Positions 9,771 through 21,454 of a DNA stretch of 64,000 nucleotides are shown piece by piece. Position 1 is the first letter of the stretch; each line of letters starts with the position of its first letter. The position numbers were made by a program, and so were the translations under genes. The stretch comes from Mixta mediterraneensis (GTDB taxonomy: Bacteria > Pseudomonadota > Gammaproteobacteria > Enterobacterales > Enterobacteriaceae): the NCBI RefSeq assembly GCF_014946725.1, contig NZ_JACFXY010000007.1, positions 1 to 64,000 of the forward strand, in the 5' to 3' direction. A model generated the notes under the pieces. The model worked only from the letters and a program-made list of their open reading frames with translations, ran no database searches and was not told the DNA's origin.

Positions 9771-11042
9771 ATGGCACAACCACCACGCAATGACGTCCGG
9801 TCTCATGACTGGTCAATGGCTGTGGTCGGCGGCTTTATCACGCTGATTATCGCAGCCCTGTTTTTCCGACAGCTCACCGTCGAGACCTGTTCCTTAGTGC
9901 TTTACTGGCTATGGAGTATCGCCGATTTCCCTCGTACACATGAATTTGCTGCCTGGCGTATTAATCTTCTGGCCAGAACGCATAACAACGCCCCGGACGT
10001 TACATGGAGTGAGTTCTTTGCCGTAATGGACGTCACTGCCGGCATTCTGATGATTGCGCTGGTCCCTCTTATCATTACCGGGATTATCGCCGTTCGCAGG
10101 CACCAGGTAAGTCGTACCCGACGTGACATTTCTATCCATACGCTGCCCCGCATTATGTCAGCTTTCTCACCCTCAATTATTCCGGCACTGACCTACGGCG
10201 ATAAAAAGCAGCAGCTGCTGAACGTAGACCCTGAGGAACATCGGAGCGCGCAGACGCCGGATGAGTTCGCCATTGAGCACAAACTGGTCGTCAATCAGCG
10301 ATTACGCCGGGAGGAGGCTCAGGAGGTCTTCATTGCCCAGCTGGGGACCCCACTGCCCAAAGTTGCCACCGGCGCCGACGTGGCACCACTCTTCAACACG
10401 TTTAATGACCATGAACGGGCCATGTTCGCCATCTTTGGCCTGCAGCACTTCTTGGACAAGCGTAAGGAAGCTGAAGCACTACTGGATGTGCTCAACCGTT
10501 CCACGTTGAAAACTGACCGCAGGTACCGAAACAAAATTGGCTACCCGAATCTGGCGTTGGCCAACAGCGCATTCAAAAAGGTTATCGCTACAGAACAGGC
10601 CCGGAACTTCATCAGGCAGTACGGCTACGTTCGTACGGCCATCTCGGCCCTGCATGACAACGATCTGCACTTACCTATTCGCCGCTTCCGCTGGCTGAAA
10701 GGACTCGACCGTCCGCTCTGGTACACCCTGGCGTCCACTGGTCGTCCCTGGCCTTTTGTTGAAGCTGCTGGCGTCGTTAGTCAGGCCCACTGGGAAACAT
10801 TGGCAGCACGCTACAGGGTTCGCCTGAGCCATCCCATCATGAGCCTCGCGCTGAATGGTCTGGAAGACGACCTACGGAACACCGGGGCAGTTGTTGACGA
10901 TACGCCCGGACCGGCCCGCTCTCCTGTTGAAGAGGAGGACGACATTGAAGATGACGATGAAGATGCTGGCCCAACTGCTGGCCACACAGAAGAACCCCAC
11001 GCACATCGCCACACCCATTCCTTTCGCCCAAAAATGAGATAA
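9771..11042 (+). CDS. trbA: TrbA, DotM/IcmP-like conjugation protein
   Basis: 423 residues with two N-terminal membrane segments (about 20-50 and 88-108), a cytoplasmic DotM/IcmP-type domain (FAIFGLQHFLDKRKEAEALLDVLNRS, later RPWPFVEAAGVVSQAHWE) and a strongly acidic, His-rich tail. TrbA of IncI/IncL-M plasmids is the relative of Legionella DotM, which helps bring substrates to the coupling protein in type IVB secretion. The next gene starts 4 bp later (11047) but is cut by IS21-family DNA, so the trbA-trbB-trbC operon is broken. The family assignment is from recall. Confidence 0.75.
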   Translation: MAQPPRNDVRSHDWSMAVVGGFITLIIAALFFRQLTVETCSLVLYWLWSIADFPRTHEFAAWRINLLARTHNNAPDVTWSEFFAVMDVTAGILMIALVPLIITGIIAVRRHQVSRTRRDISIHTLPRIMSAFSPSIIPALTYGDKKQQLLNVDPEEHRSAQTPDEFAIEHKLVVNQRLRREEAQEVFIAQLGTPLPKVATGADVAPLFNTFNDHERAMFAIFGLQHFLDKRKEAEALLDVLNRSTLKTDRRYRNKIGYPNLALANSAFKKVIATEQARNFIRQYGYVRTAISALHDNDLHLPIRRFRWLKGLDRPLWYTLASTGRPWPFVEAAGVVSQAHWETLAARYRVRLSHPIMSLALNGLEDDLRNTGAVVDDTPGPARSPVEEEDDIEDDDEDAGPTAGHTEEPHAHRHTHSFRPKMR

Positions 11043-11046
11043 TCCC

Positions 11047-11133
11047 ATGTCAGAGCAAACCATTTTCAATATCAGCACCGAAATTCACAACCAGCACCTG
11101 CAAGTCCGTTTAAACGATCGCAGCATTTTCTGC
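11047..11133 (+). pseudogene. 5' stub of the gene after trbA (trbB position)
   Basis: An ATG four bases past the trbA stop opens a frame beginning MSEQTIFNISTEIHNQ; it is truncated by the IS21-family end at 11134 after ~29 codons. By position it should be trbB (a disulfide-isomerase-like protein in I-type plasmids), but too little remains to confirm this. Confidence 0.45.
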
Positions 11134-11191
11134 TGTTACCAACGGTGCAAAACTGATCCACCCCAGCGGTTGAAAATTGATCCAGGGGTTA

Positions 11192-13021
<1,830 letters not shown>

Positions 13022-13089
13022 ACAAGGTGGATCAATATTAAACCGTTGGTGGTGACGGTTAGTGGATCACTTTTTACCCGTTGTTGACA

Positions 13090-14270
13090 TGACGCAGCTA
13101 ATCAACTGGGGTATCACATTCTATATGCCGGGAGTCTTCGGGACCGCCATCATGGCGGAGACAGGCTGGTCGCCGGCTGTGACATTCTCCGGGCTGACTA
13201 CTGCCATGCTTGTTATGGGGCTTGTTTCGCCGCTTACCGGCCCCCTTATGTCCCGTACCGGCGTACATACGATGATGATGGCGGGAACCTTCGCCATAGT
13301 CCTCGGTTGGTTTCTGATGGCTTTTACCCATTCAACAGCATCGTGGGTTGCCGTCCGGCTCCTGATGGGAGCCGGCATGCGACTTGCTCTGTATGATGCC
13401 GCGTTTGCTCTGCTAGTAGAAACCGCAGGCGCAGGGGCCCGCCGGGCAGTCTCCCTGGTCACCCTGCTGGGTGGCCTCGCTTCAGCCGCGTTCTGGCCAG
13501 CTGGCGCAGCGCTACTGCACATTACCGACTGGCGGCATGCGATTATCGTTTACGGCTGTGCGGGCATTGTCAGCCTGCTTTTTCTGTCCACCGTTCCGGC
13601 AGGGCATCGGAGTCAACCTCCCGTTGCCGGGCAGCCCGCTCTTCCGGCGATCGGAACAGCAGAAGACCGAAAAGCATTCATCAGCGGCCTGTGGTACGCC
13701 ACGCTAATAGCGCTGATAAGCTTTGTTTCCACCGGCATGTCCACTCATTTTCCTCAGATACTGGCCGCTTATGGTATGCCCGCTGTGGCGGGTATGTTGT
13801 GGGGAGTGGGACAGGTGAGCGCCAGACTGCTGGACGTGGCTTCTGGCGCACGTACCTCTGCGATCCGTCTGAGCCTGGTTACCGGCATTCTGCTGCCATT
13901 TTGCTTTCTGGCCGGCCTTGCAGGTAATGTTACCCCTGTGGCTACAGCCATCTTTATTCTGAGTTACGGAGCTGTGAACGGACTGAGTACGGTAGTTAAG
14001 GCCGTACTACCTCTTGTGCTGTTTGATCCGCAGCAGTATACCCGTAAAACAGGCGTACTGCTGTCACCAGCTTTTTTACTCGCGGCGCTCGCTCCGTCAG
14101 CTTACGCCATACTGCTGGAGCGATACGGCATACCCGGCACGCTGCTTTTATCTTCCATCCTTACCCTGTTCATCACGGCGATTTCCATAGTGATCTGGCG
14201 TCGCCATCCTTCCTCTGCTGGACAGAACCGGGATAAGAACGTGCCATCCATTCCGGGGAAAAATATTTGA
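13090..14270 (+). pseudogene. MFS transporter, 5' end removed
   Basis: A 12-helix major facilitator with the typical early motif TQLINWGITFYMPG in TM1 and an RTG loop after TM2. The natural start and ~20-30 residues are gone because IS21-family DNA adjoins at 13089; a frame continues a few codons into the IS (start-like codon at 13062), so a hybrid product is possible. It lies 48 bp upstream of an arsR-type gene in the same direction and is probably an arsenic-cluster transporter, but the substrate is not shown by the sequence. Confidence 0.7.
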
Positions 14271-14318
14271 CGCTGTCTACATTTCCATTATTCTGGAAAT
14301 ATAGTTTAAGGAGGCCGC

Positions 14319-14651
14319 ATGGATTTAAATACAGCAGCAAATGCGCTTCGGGAGCTGGGGCATCCGACCCGTCTCAGCGTGTACCGGGAGCTGGTGAGAG
14401 CGGGTCATGACGGCCTGCCGGTCGGCGTTCTGCAGAAGCGCCTCGGTATTCCGCCCTCCACGCTCAGTCATCATATTTCCGCGCTGATGTCCGCCGGGCT
14501 GGTCAGCCAGGAGCGGCAGAGCCGTACCCTGTTCTGCAAACCCTGCTATGTGCAGCTTGAACAGCTGATGGCCTTTCTGACAGAAGAATGCTGTGCAGGT
14601 GGCAGCTGCAGTCTGTCAACCGTGACGACTCATGAAGAGACCTCATTGTGA
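14319..14651 (+). CDS. arsR: ArsR-family regulator (first)
   Basis: 110-residue winged-helix protein: [20 protein letters not shown] at the start, recognition helix [21 protein letters not shown], and a Cys-rich C-terminus (FCKPCYV.. ECCAGGSC) likely to bind As(III). Cysteines near the C-terminus, not in the recognition helix region, resemble the type-2 ArsR of other operons. A strong AAGGAGG precedes the ATG, and the stop overlaps the GTG start of arsH. Confidence 0.85.
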   Translation: MDLNTAANALRELGHPTRLSVYRELVRAGHDGLPVGVLQKRLGIPPSTLSHHISALMSAGLVSQERQSRTLFCKPCYVQLEQLMAFLTEECCAGGSCSLSTVTTHEETSL

Positions 14652-15370
14652 ACAACATGAACGATACCCTGAAAAATATTGATACTTCACTCCTGGACGT
14701 GCCGCTGACTGAAGATAAGCTGAGGGCTGCAGAAGTAGCGCACCCGCCCCGCATCCTGATGCTGTACGGCTCGCTGCGGGAACGCTCATACAGCCGTCTC
14801 ACAACGGAAGAGGCGGCCCGGCTGCTGACGGCAATGGGTGCCGAAGTGAAAATTTTTAACCCGTCCGGCCTGCCCCTGCCCGATGACGCCCCGGAGACGC
14901 ATCCGAAAGTTGCAGAGCTGCGCGAGCTGGTTCTCTGGTCCGAAGGCATGGTCTGGTGCTCGCCGGAACGGCACGGCGCCATGACCGGCATCATGAAGGC
15001 GCAGATAGACTGGATACCCCTGACGTCGGGGGCGGTGCGGCCTTCTCAGGGCAAAACTCTCGCCGTTATGCAGGTCAGTGGCGGCTCGCAGTCGTTTAAT
15101 GCCGTCAACCAGATGCGCATCCTCGGCCGCTGGATGCGTATGATCACTGTCCCGAATCAGTCATCCGTGGCAAAAGCGTGGGCCGAATTTGATGAAGATG
15201 GCCGCATGAAGCCTTCGCCATACTACGACCGCATCGTGGACGTAATGGAGGAGCTGATGAAGTTCACTCTGCTGACGCGCGGGCGCAGTGACTACCTGAC
15301 CGATCGCTACAGCGAAAGGAAAGAGAGTGCCGCGCAGCTGTCTGAGCGGGTTAATCAGCGCAGTATATGA
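14648..15370 (+). CDS. arsH: ArsH NADPH-dependent FMN reductase
   Basis: 240-residue flavoprotein of the NADPH-dependent FMN reductase fold, with [14 protein letters not shown] (FMN phosphate loop), [11 protein letters not shown] and the ArsH-type [21 protein letters not shown]. ArsH oxidises trivalent organoarsenicals and can reduce quinones or metals. GTG start overlapping arsR by 4 bp (AGTGA pattern), so coupled. A bidirectional terminator separates it from the convergent arsC. Confidence 0.95.
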   Translation: MNNMNDTLKNIDTSLLDVPLTEDKLRAAEVAHPPRILMLYGSLRERSYSRLTTEEAARLLTAMGAEVKIFNPSGLPLPDDAPETHPKVAELRELVLWSEGMVWCSPERHGAMTGIMKAQIDWIPLTSGAVRPSQGKTLAVMQVSGGSQSFNAVNQMRILGRWMRMITVPNQSSVAKAWAEFDEDGRMKPSPYYDRIVDVMEELMKFTLLTRGRSDYLTDRYSERKESAAQLSERVNQRSI

Positions 15371-15373
15371 AAA

Positions 15374-15398
15374 AAGCCGGCATCTGCCGGCTTCTGTT
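15374..15398. terminator. Bidirectional terminator between arsH and arsC
   Basis: AAGCCGGC-ATCT-GCCGGCTT hairpin with an A-rich left and T-rich right flank, between convergent transcription units. Confidence 0.85.
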
Positions 15399-15435
15399 TT
15401 TGCGTCTCCCTTCCTGCTGGCAGCACATTGAAAAA

Positions 15436-15864
15436 TCAGTGGCTGATCCGGTTTCCGTGTTCATCAATGACTTTTTCGCCGTCCTCTTTCGTAAATGCTT
15501 CCTTCTGCGGGTCAGGCAGAATGTCCAGAACCGCTTCAGACGGACGACAGAGCCTTGTGCCGAGTGGCGTCACAACCACCGGGCGGTTGATGAGGATGGG
15601 GTGAGCCAGCATCGCATTCAGCAGTTCATCATCGCTGAACCGGTCTTCTGCCAGCCCCAGATGCTCATACGGCTCTGTATTTTTGCGCAGCAGGGCGCGT
15701 GCGCTGATACCCATATCTGCTATCAGCTTTTTCAGCTCGTCGCGGGTTGGTGGCGTCTCCAGATACAAAATCACTGTTGGCTCCACGCCACTGTTGCGGA
15801 TAAGTGCCAGGGTGTTACGCGACGTCCCGCAGGCCGGGTTGTGGTAAATAGTGATATCAGTCAT
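15436..15864 (-). CDS. arsC: ArsC arsenate reductase (glutaredoxin-coupled)
   Basis: 142 residues, the usual size for the R773-type enzyme. Active-site Cys12 lies in HNPACGTSRNTL, and conserved Arg positions follow in the LINRPVVVTPLGTRLCRP segment. Reduces arsenate to arsenite with glutaredoxin and glutathione. Last gene of the minus-strand arsRBC operon. Confidence 0.96.
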   Translation of the reverse strand: MTDITIYHNPACGTSRNTLALIRNSGVEPTVILYLETPPTRDELKKLIADMGISARALLRKNTEPYEHLGLAEDRFSDDELLNAMLAHPILINRPVVVTPLGTRLCRPSEAVLDILPDPQKEAFTKEDGEKVIDEHGNRISH

Positions 15865-15913
15865 AAACGGTACTCCGTTACGGAGCTGCGCAGACGCAGC
15901 CCCGGGGTTAAGG

Positions 15914-17197
15914 TTAAACAGACAGGCGCAGGGCCAGCGCGGCCAGCGTCACAAAAAGCACCGGCAGGGTCATCACAATGCCCACGCGGAAGTAGTAGCC
16001 CCAGCTGACGGTAATGTTTTTCTGCGCCAGCACGTGCAGCCACAGCAGGGTCGCCAGGCTGCCGATGGGTGTGATTTTGGGGCCGAGATCGCAGCCGATG
16101 ATGTTGGCGTAAATCATCGCCTCCTTCACCGCGCCCTGAGCCGTGCTGCCATCAATGGACAGGGCACCGACCAGGACGGTAGGCATGTTGTTCATCACCG
16201 ATGACAAAAAGGCCGTCAAAAAACCGGTACCGAGTGTGGCGCTCCAGACGCCGTGTTCTGCAAACCGGTTCAGGATGGCTGAGAGGTAATCCGTCAGTCC
16301 GGCGTTGCGCAGGCCATATACTACGAGATACATACCCAGCGAGAAGATGACGATCTGCCAGGGCGCGCCTTTCAGCACTTTACGGGTGTCAATTACGTGC
16401 CCTTTCCGGGCAACAAGCCACAGAATAAATGCCGCCACCGCTGCCACCAGACTGACCGGAACGCCGAGCGGCTCCAGGGCAAAAAAACCGGCCAGCAGCA
16501 GGAGCAGGACCAGCCATCCGGCTTTAAAGGTTCGCATGTCTCGAATGGCTTCCCGTGGCACCTTCAGTTTCGCCAGGTCATAAGTGATCGGGAGGTCTTT
16601 ACGGAAAAAGAGGTGAAGCATAACCAGCGTGGCCGCCACGGACGCGATATTTACCGGCACCATGACAGACGCATATTCGCTGAACCCCAGCTTAAAAAAG
16701 TCCGCCGTCACGATGTTGACCAGGTTCGATACGATGAGCGGCAGGCTGGATGTGTCCGCGATAAAGCCTGCCGCCATCACAAACGCCAGTGTGGCGCCGG
16801 GGCTGAAGTCCAGCGCCAGTAGCATGGCGATGACAATAGGCGTCAGGATAAGTGCCGCCCCGTCATTGGCAAACAGGGCCGCCACTGCCGCACCCAGCAG
16901 AACAATATACGTGAACAGCAGCCTGCCTTTACCGCCTCCCCAGCGGGAAACGTGCAGTGCAGCCCACTCAAAAAAGCCAGACTCATCAAGCAGCAGGCTG
17001 ATGATAATAACCGCGATAAACGTGGCCGTGGCGTTCCAGACAATCTGCCAGACGGCCGGAATATCACCGATATGCACCACGCCGGTCAGCAGCGCCAGCG
17101 CGGCCCCGATAACTGCACTCCAGCCAATACTGAGTCCCTTTGGCTGCCAGATAACCAGCACCAGTGTCAGGACGAATATAGCGCCTGCCAGAAACAT
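15914..17197 (-). CDS. arsB: ArsB arsenite efflux permease
   Basis: About 427 residues from the ATG at 17197, which has GGAGAAAG upstream; an open frame extends further but lacks a better start. Multiple membrane segments, opening [19 protein letters not shown], and [16 protein letters not shown] and [15 protein letters not shown] repeats typical of ArsB. Exports arsenite and antimonite, alone or with ArsA (absent here). Between arsR and arsC. Confidence 0.96.
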   Translation of the reverse strand: MFLAGAIFVLTLVLVIWQPKGLSIGWSAVIGAALALLTGVVHIGDIPAVWQIVWNATATFIAVIIISLLLDESGFFEWAALHVSRWGGGKGRLLFTYIVLLGAAVAALFANDGAALILTPIVIAMLLALDFSPGATLAFVMAAGFIADTSSLPLIVSNLVNIVTADFFKLGFSEYASVMVPVNIASVAATLVMLHLFFRKDLPITYDLAKLKVPREAIRDMRTFKAGWLVLLLLLAGFFALEPLGVPVSLVAAVAAFILWLVARKGHVIDTRKVLKGAPWQIVIFSLGMYLVVYGLRNAGLTDYLSAILNRFAEHGVWSATLGTGFLTAFLSSVMNNMPTVLVGALSIDGSTAQGAVKEAMIYANIIGCDLGPKITPIGSLATLLWLHVLAQKNITVSWGYYFRVGIVMTLPVLFVTLAALALRLSV

Positions 17198-17285
17198 ACT
17201 TTCTCCTTTGGATATAAAGCCTGTAAACGGGACTAAAGACAGCCCTGCTAACAAGTATGTAAAATCATATGTGTTTGGGTAAATT

Positions 17286-17639
17286 TCAAATGCAGACAGG
17301 CTTGCCGTTGGTGGTCGCGTTATTCCTTTCAGCCTGCTGGCTGAGTTGCAGAATGTCATCGCGCTGACACAGGTAAGCCTGCTCAATTACCGCAGCAGCC
17401 CAGGCGGGCATGTGTGGTGACAACCGATAATAAACCCACTTGCCGTCTCGCCTGTCGATAAGCAGACCGGCGTCTCTGAGTAACGCCAGATGCCGGGAAA
17501 TTTTAGGCTGACTTTCTTTCAGCATTGACGTGAGTTCACAGACGCAAAGCTCTCCTTTTTCGCGCAACAGCAGCACCAGACTGAGTCGTGTTTCATCAGA
17601 GAGATTTTTGAAAAGCTGAAGAGGCTGAAATTGAGGCAT
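17286..17639 (-). CDS. arsR: ArsR repressor (second, R773-type)
   Basis: 117 residues from the ATG of [10 protein letters not shown]. The As(III) site ELCVCEL (Cys32, Cys34) lies in the DNA-binding helix region, as in plasmid R773 ArsR. Heads the arsRBC operon (arsB follows at ~88 bp). A longer start at 17696 exists, but family alignment and ribosome-site position favour 17639. Confidence 0.93.
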   Translation of the reverse strand: MPQFQPLQLFKNLSDETRLSLVLLLREKGELCVCELTSMLKESQPKISRHLALLRDAGLLIDRRDGKWVYYRLSPHMPAWAAAVIEQAYLCQRDDILQLSQQAERNNATTNGKPVCI

Positions 17640-17882
17640 GATGACTCCTGAGTCCGGAATTGAAGACATTCTCACTGCCTGCAATTTGTGAGTCAATCAT
17701 ATATTCGTTAATTCAGATGTGTTTATCTGGCAGTAGCTCATTTTGTGACAATTCGTTTACGGTATGCCTGCACAGGTAAGCCAGAAGGATGCAATCAATC
17801 TTCGAGCACTCAATGTCCGCTTTTCGCTCATAGAAGACCAAAAAACTCTCTAGAGCTGCTGACATGAACAGCATCAAATTAA

Positions 17883-18005
17883 CTAACTTTTCTCACCACT
17901 CAGATCATTATTCGACAGGATGGCCACTGGTGCATTTTTCAGGTCAGGCCGGAAGACCTTCTCTGCACTGGCGTAAAAGCTGTTCACGTCAATTAAACCG
18001 AACAT
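17883..18005 (-). pseudogene. umuC: umuC-like, 5' stub
   Basis: Frame starting MFGLIDVNSFYASAEKVFRPDL is the N-terminus of a Y-family polymerase V subunit (UmuC/ImpB/MucB type) with the catalytic Asp in LIDVNSFYAS. After ~SNND it departs from the family and stops at a TAG. The ATG lies directly after the umuD stop, the normal operon spacing. The polymerase is lost. Confidence 0.8.
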
Positions 18006-18006
18006 G

Positions 18007-18447
18007 TCAGTTTCTCCTGCGCGCGGTATGAACGAAATGCACAACGACGCCGAAAATTTCCAGCGTATCCGGATCGGGAATGATAACGGGGTAGGCGGGG
18101 TTCATGGGCTGGAGTACGGGACCCTTCGGGGAAAGCAGCAGCCGCTTTACCGTGAATTCGCCGTAAAGCTCCGCGATGACAATGTCGCCGTGCTCTGGTC
18201 TGAGGGAACGATCGACAATAAGCAGGTCGCCGTCATAAAGGCCGATGTCCTGCATGCTGTTGCCCTGCGCGCGCAGGAAGAAGGTGCTTGCCCGGTGGGC
18301 TATAAGATATTCGTTCAGATCGAGCTCCTGTTCCGCATAGTCCTGGCAGGGAGAGGGAAACCCGCAGGGTACACGTTCCAGGAAAAGAGGCCTGAAGCTG
18401 GGCGGCGGATTGTCCGCCGGGTGCATCAACTCAAAGGCGTTAAACAT
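18007..18447 (-). CDS. umuD: UmuD/MucA-type SOS mutagenesis protein
   Basis: 146 residues, S24 family. Self-cleavage site Cys28-Gly29 (PCGFPSP), catalytic Ser64 (QGNSMQDIG) and Lys101 (TVKRLL) are all present, matching UmuD Ser60/Lys97 with a 4-residue shift. It would form UmuD' after RecA-assisted cleavage. A perfect-looking LexA box lies 22 bp upstream, so it is SOS-induced. Its partner umuC is reduced to a stub, so UmuD' here could only work with another polymerase or LexA-like targets. Confidence 0.92.
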   Translation of the reverse strand: MFNAFELMHPADNPPPSFRPLFLERVPCGFPSPCQDYAEQELDLNEYLIAHRASTFFLRAQGNSMQDIGLYDGDLLIVDRSLRPEHGDIVIAELYGEFTVKRLLLSPKGPVLQPMNPAYPVIIPDPDTLEIFGVVVHFVHTARRRN

Positions 18448-18469
18448 AGCAAAAGTCCCTGTTAAATCG

Positions 18470-18485
18470 CTGTATGTATTTACAG
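18470..18485 (-). promoter_or_regulatory. LexA box of umuD
   Basis: CTGTATGTATTTACAG matches the SOS-box consensus (CTGT-N8-ACAG with an AT-rich centre) and sits just upstream of umuD. Confidence 0.9.
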
Positions 18486-18688
18486 TAGTATTAACTGGCT
18501 TTCAGGGCTGTGCAAGACACAGTGAATCACACCTGCATGGCGAAAAAAGAAGATCATTGATTTATAAAGTTTTACAGCGAAATGGCAGGTTATTTATTGA
18601 CCAGTGCTTTTCAGGCGTCAGCGGGCAGGGGCTGCAGCTGTTTATCCACAGCTTTATGCGCCGGATGTGCAGCGTAGATGTGGATAAG

Positions 18689-21033
18689 GTCGGGTAGCAG
18701 CAGCACATTACTGCGCCGCCGCCCCCTGAGAACGGTACGTGCAGGTTTCCCCGCATACCGCTCAAGCCTTTATAAATGCCCGTTGTGGGCACCGGCCTCC
18801 CTGTTGTGTAACTGACGGTGGCAGTTGGGATGTAGCAGTTCAAGATTGGACATGTCGTCGCTGCCGCCCATGACCTTCCTGATCCGGTGGTGTATATTCC
18901 AGCCTGTCTGGTTGGTGATGAGTTGTCTGCAACGCGGGCAGCACTTACCCTGGCGCTTCCACAATGCCGCCACGGTTTTCATCTTCTTCAGCTTTCCGCT
19001 CCAGACCAGATCCAGACGACGCTCAAAGTAGATTTCCATGCCGGGCGAGTAAGGTGTTGCGTCGCCCCTGATCTTGATATGGCGTTTGATGGGGGTATCC
19101 ATCGCGCGGGTGAGGTGCAGTATTTTACCCTCCGGGGTCGCTGCGCTGAACAGCCAGCGTTTCTCCCCGAACGTGAAATACTTTTCTGCAACCCAGCGCC
19201 GGCTTTTACGTGTATGCCGCCGTTTGCACCACTGCCATATTGCCCGCCAGATTTGGGTATCGACGTAATTAAAGATATCTTTTGCCACGACATGCCGATG
19301 ATAAGTCGCCCATCCACGGATCACGGGATTGAGCAGGTTTATCAGTTTCCATGCCGGAAGCGTCGGATTGCCTTTAATTATTCTCCTGACTTTGCTCAGA
19401 AAGTTTTTCAGATTCTTTTTGGCAGGCTTGATCAGCATCTTGCCGCCGTATTTTCTGACGTTCTGACCAAGAAAGTCGAAGCCTTCTTCTATGTGCGTTA
19501 TCGCTGTTTTTTCCTCAGACAGCGCGAGCCCCCGTTTCTGCATAAACTCTGCTATCAGGGGCTTGACCTCATTCTCCAGCAGCTCGCGGGAGATCCCGGA
19601 GCAGATGAAGTCGTCGGCATAGCGCACATAGTTCACCTGATGTTTTGCCCCGTAATGCTTACTCTTCCTGAATGTCAGCATCAGCTCTTCCTCCAGCCCA
19701 TCGAGTGCCATATTGGCGAGGAGGGGAGAGATAATGCCTCCCTGCGGAGTGCCACTTTCGGTGTGAAAGAAGACGCCCTTTTCCATATATCCGGCTTTCA
19801 GCCATTTTCTGAGCAGTTTTCTGTCCATGGGAATATGGGACAGCAACCAGTCATGGCTGATATTGTCGAAGCATCCTTTTATGTCACCTTCCAGTACCCA
19901 TTTCGGGGATACTTTCTGGCTCATCCGGTGAAATATGGACTCGATGGCATCATGCGTACTGCGCATGGGTCTGAAACCATAGCTGTTATTGTCAGCCGTG
20001 GTTTCTGCTACAGGCTCCAGTGCCAGCAGCCACAGTGCCTGCATGGCCCTGTCACGCATAACAGGAATGCCCAGCGGGCGCTTTTTGCCGTTCGGTTTGG
20101 GGATGTGTATGCGCCTGAGCGGCAGTGGTCTGTAGTCTCGCGGGCTCAGACAGACAATCCCTTTCCATTTTTCATCCGGGGTGCTCCATGTTTTGCCATC
20201 CACGCCGGGCGTCCTTTTCCCGGTGTTTTCAGTCACACGTTTGACAGCAACGGCTTTGCCGGAGAACGAACGCGTGAGAATGCGCTGCAGTTCCCTGACT
20301 CGCCGCCATTGTTGCTGCCGGGTTGCCTCTGCAATCCTCAGCTGTAGCTTTCGCACCCGTGCATGGCAGGCTCGCCAGTCAATGGCGTGCCAGCCTGCCG
20401 GGCGGGGTATCGTGGACACACTGTCGTGTGTATTCATCTCGCTGATATCCTGTTGAAAGTTTTACAGTATCTCATGCAGTTAAAGACCAGACGGAAGTCT
20501 GCCCGCTTTCGCGCCGAAGTATAATTTGCTCCGTATCCTGATGATTACCATCAGGCGTTCGCTTTTTCCGTCCTCCTCTGCCCGCACCGCCAACAGTGTT
20601 CCTTACGGTTCACCTGCCATCAGGCAGCGATACGGGTTTACCAGGTTCCGCTTAACATACAAAAGGTCAAGACGGGTTCTGTCTATTCACCGGAGATCTC
20701 TGTGTCCATGTGCTCCGGGAGGCCCTTGGAGCAACCCGATCTCATACCCTTTTGGTTCAGGCCTTTCAGCATCTTTGGCCTGTTGCCGATAACGGTGTTT
20801 ATCAACAGTTCACATGTGTTAACCCTTCTGACCAGCCTTGCAATCCAGCCACATGATGCTTGCAGCAGGAGAGGCTCCCTCACGGGACCCTCTCCGGGCT
20901 GACGCCCGATTTCGTTGTCCCGGAAGCTTCAGACCCCGCCGTTGCCAGCAACGCCTGTTCCGGTAGGCTACAGCTAATGGAATAGCTGGTTTTATCAATG
21001 TAAAACAATATGTTAAACAACTTCCTGTCGCAC
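18689..21033 (-). mobile_element. Group II intron, complete (2,345 bp)
   Basis: The 5' end is GTGCGACAGG at 21033 reading down; the 3' end is CTACCCGAC at 18689. A domain V hairpin (18726-18757: GAGCGGTATGCG...GTACCGTTC with a GAAA-type cap) and a domain VI stem precede the 3' end. It carries one reverse transcriptase. Both boundaries fit the consensus GUGYG...AY. Flanking exons have no recognised gene. Confidence 0.85.
18770..20437 (-). CDS. ltrA: Group II intron reverse transcriptase/maturase with HNH endonuclease
   Basis: 555 residues: RT domains with GFRPMRSTHDAI, GDIKGCFDNISHDWL, SGTPQGGIISPLLAN and the catalytic YADD (VNYVRYADDFICSG); a maturase X domain follows; the C-terminus has a CxxC...HHRIRKVMGGSDDMSNLELLHPNCH HNH domain. 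This full set supports retrohoming. The intron RNA surrounds it on both sides. Confidence 0.96.
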   Translation of the reverse strand: MNTHDSVSTIPRPAGWHAIDWRACHARVRKLQLRIAEATRQQQWRRVRELQRILTRSFSGKAVAVKRVTENTGKRTPGVDGKTWSTPDEKWKGIVCLSPRDYRPLPLRRIHIPKPNGKKRPLGIPVMRDRAMQALWLLALEPVAETTADNNSYGFRPMRSTHDAIESIFHRMSQKVSPKWVLEGDIKGCFDNISHDWLLSHIPMDRKLLRKWLKAGYMEKGVFFHTESGTPQGGIISPLLANMALDGLEEELMLTFRKSKHYGAKHQVNYVRYADDFICSGISRELLENEVKPLIAEFMQKRGLALSEEKTAITHIEEGFDFLGQNVRKYGGKMLIKPAKKNLKNFLSKVRRIIKGNPTLPAWKLINLLNPVIRGWATYHRHVVAKDIFNYVDTQIWRAIWQWCKRRHTRKSRRWVAEKYFTFGEKRWLFSAATPEGKILHLTRAMDTPIKRHIKIRGDATPYSPGMEIYFERRLDLVWSGKLKKMKTVAALWKRQGKCCPRCRQLITNQTGWNIHHRIRKVMGGSDDMSNLELLHPNCHRQLHNREAGAHNGHL

Positions 21034-21454
21034 GGCCACCTTCGGCTCCCCGGCGTTGCCGGGTCGTCAGCCCCACTGCGCTAACCGGCAAAGCCGGTAA
21101 GCTCCGCCGGACCGCAGGCGTTCCGGGCCTGCCGGCTAGGGTCTGATGGCAAGGGCCAGGTCAACCCCTGCAGCCAGCTGACGCTGGCGCTTCTGCAGGT
21201 TACCGCTGCGCGGCAACCTGTAAGGACCGGCCGTCGGAGACGTCCGGGGTGTGTTCATGCTGTCCTCACGAACGGTGCCTTCATGTTCCGGATGGTTCCC
21301 CGCGGAGGGCTGGTCGTAGCAACGTCATTCGTTCAGCGCAAGGGTGAAATGCACGCCTGCGGCGCCCTTGCACTGCCCGCCTGACGCCGCTTACTTGCCC
21401 TCTGCCGCGAGGAACTCACCGAAACATGATTAACCACCTGAGAGGAGAACCAGC
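21034..21454. other. GC-rich non-coding stretch, 5' side of intron target
   Basis: No convincing gene. Contains several short GC-rich inverted repeats, for example CCGGCAAAGCCGG (about 21081-21093), and a GAGAGGAGAA ribosome site just before 21455. It could be plasmid leading-region control DNA. Confidence 0.4.

Noticed and set aside
13062..13089. MFS transporter starting at the codon inside the IS21 end
   Set aside because: The first residues are IS-encoded and the true family N-terminus is missing; treated as a 5' truncation.
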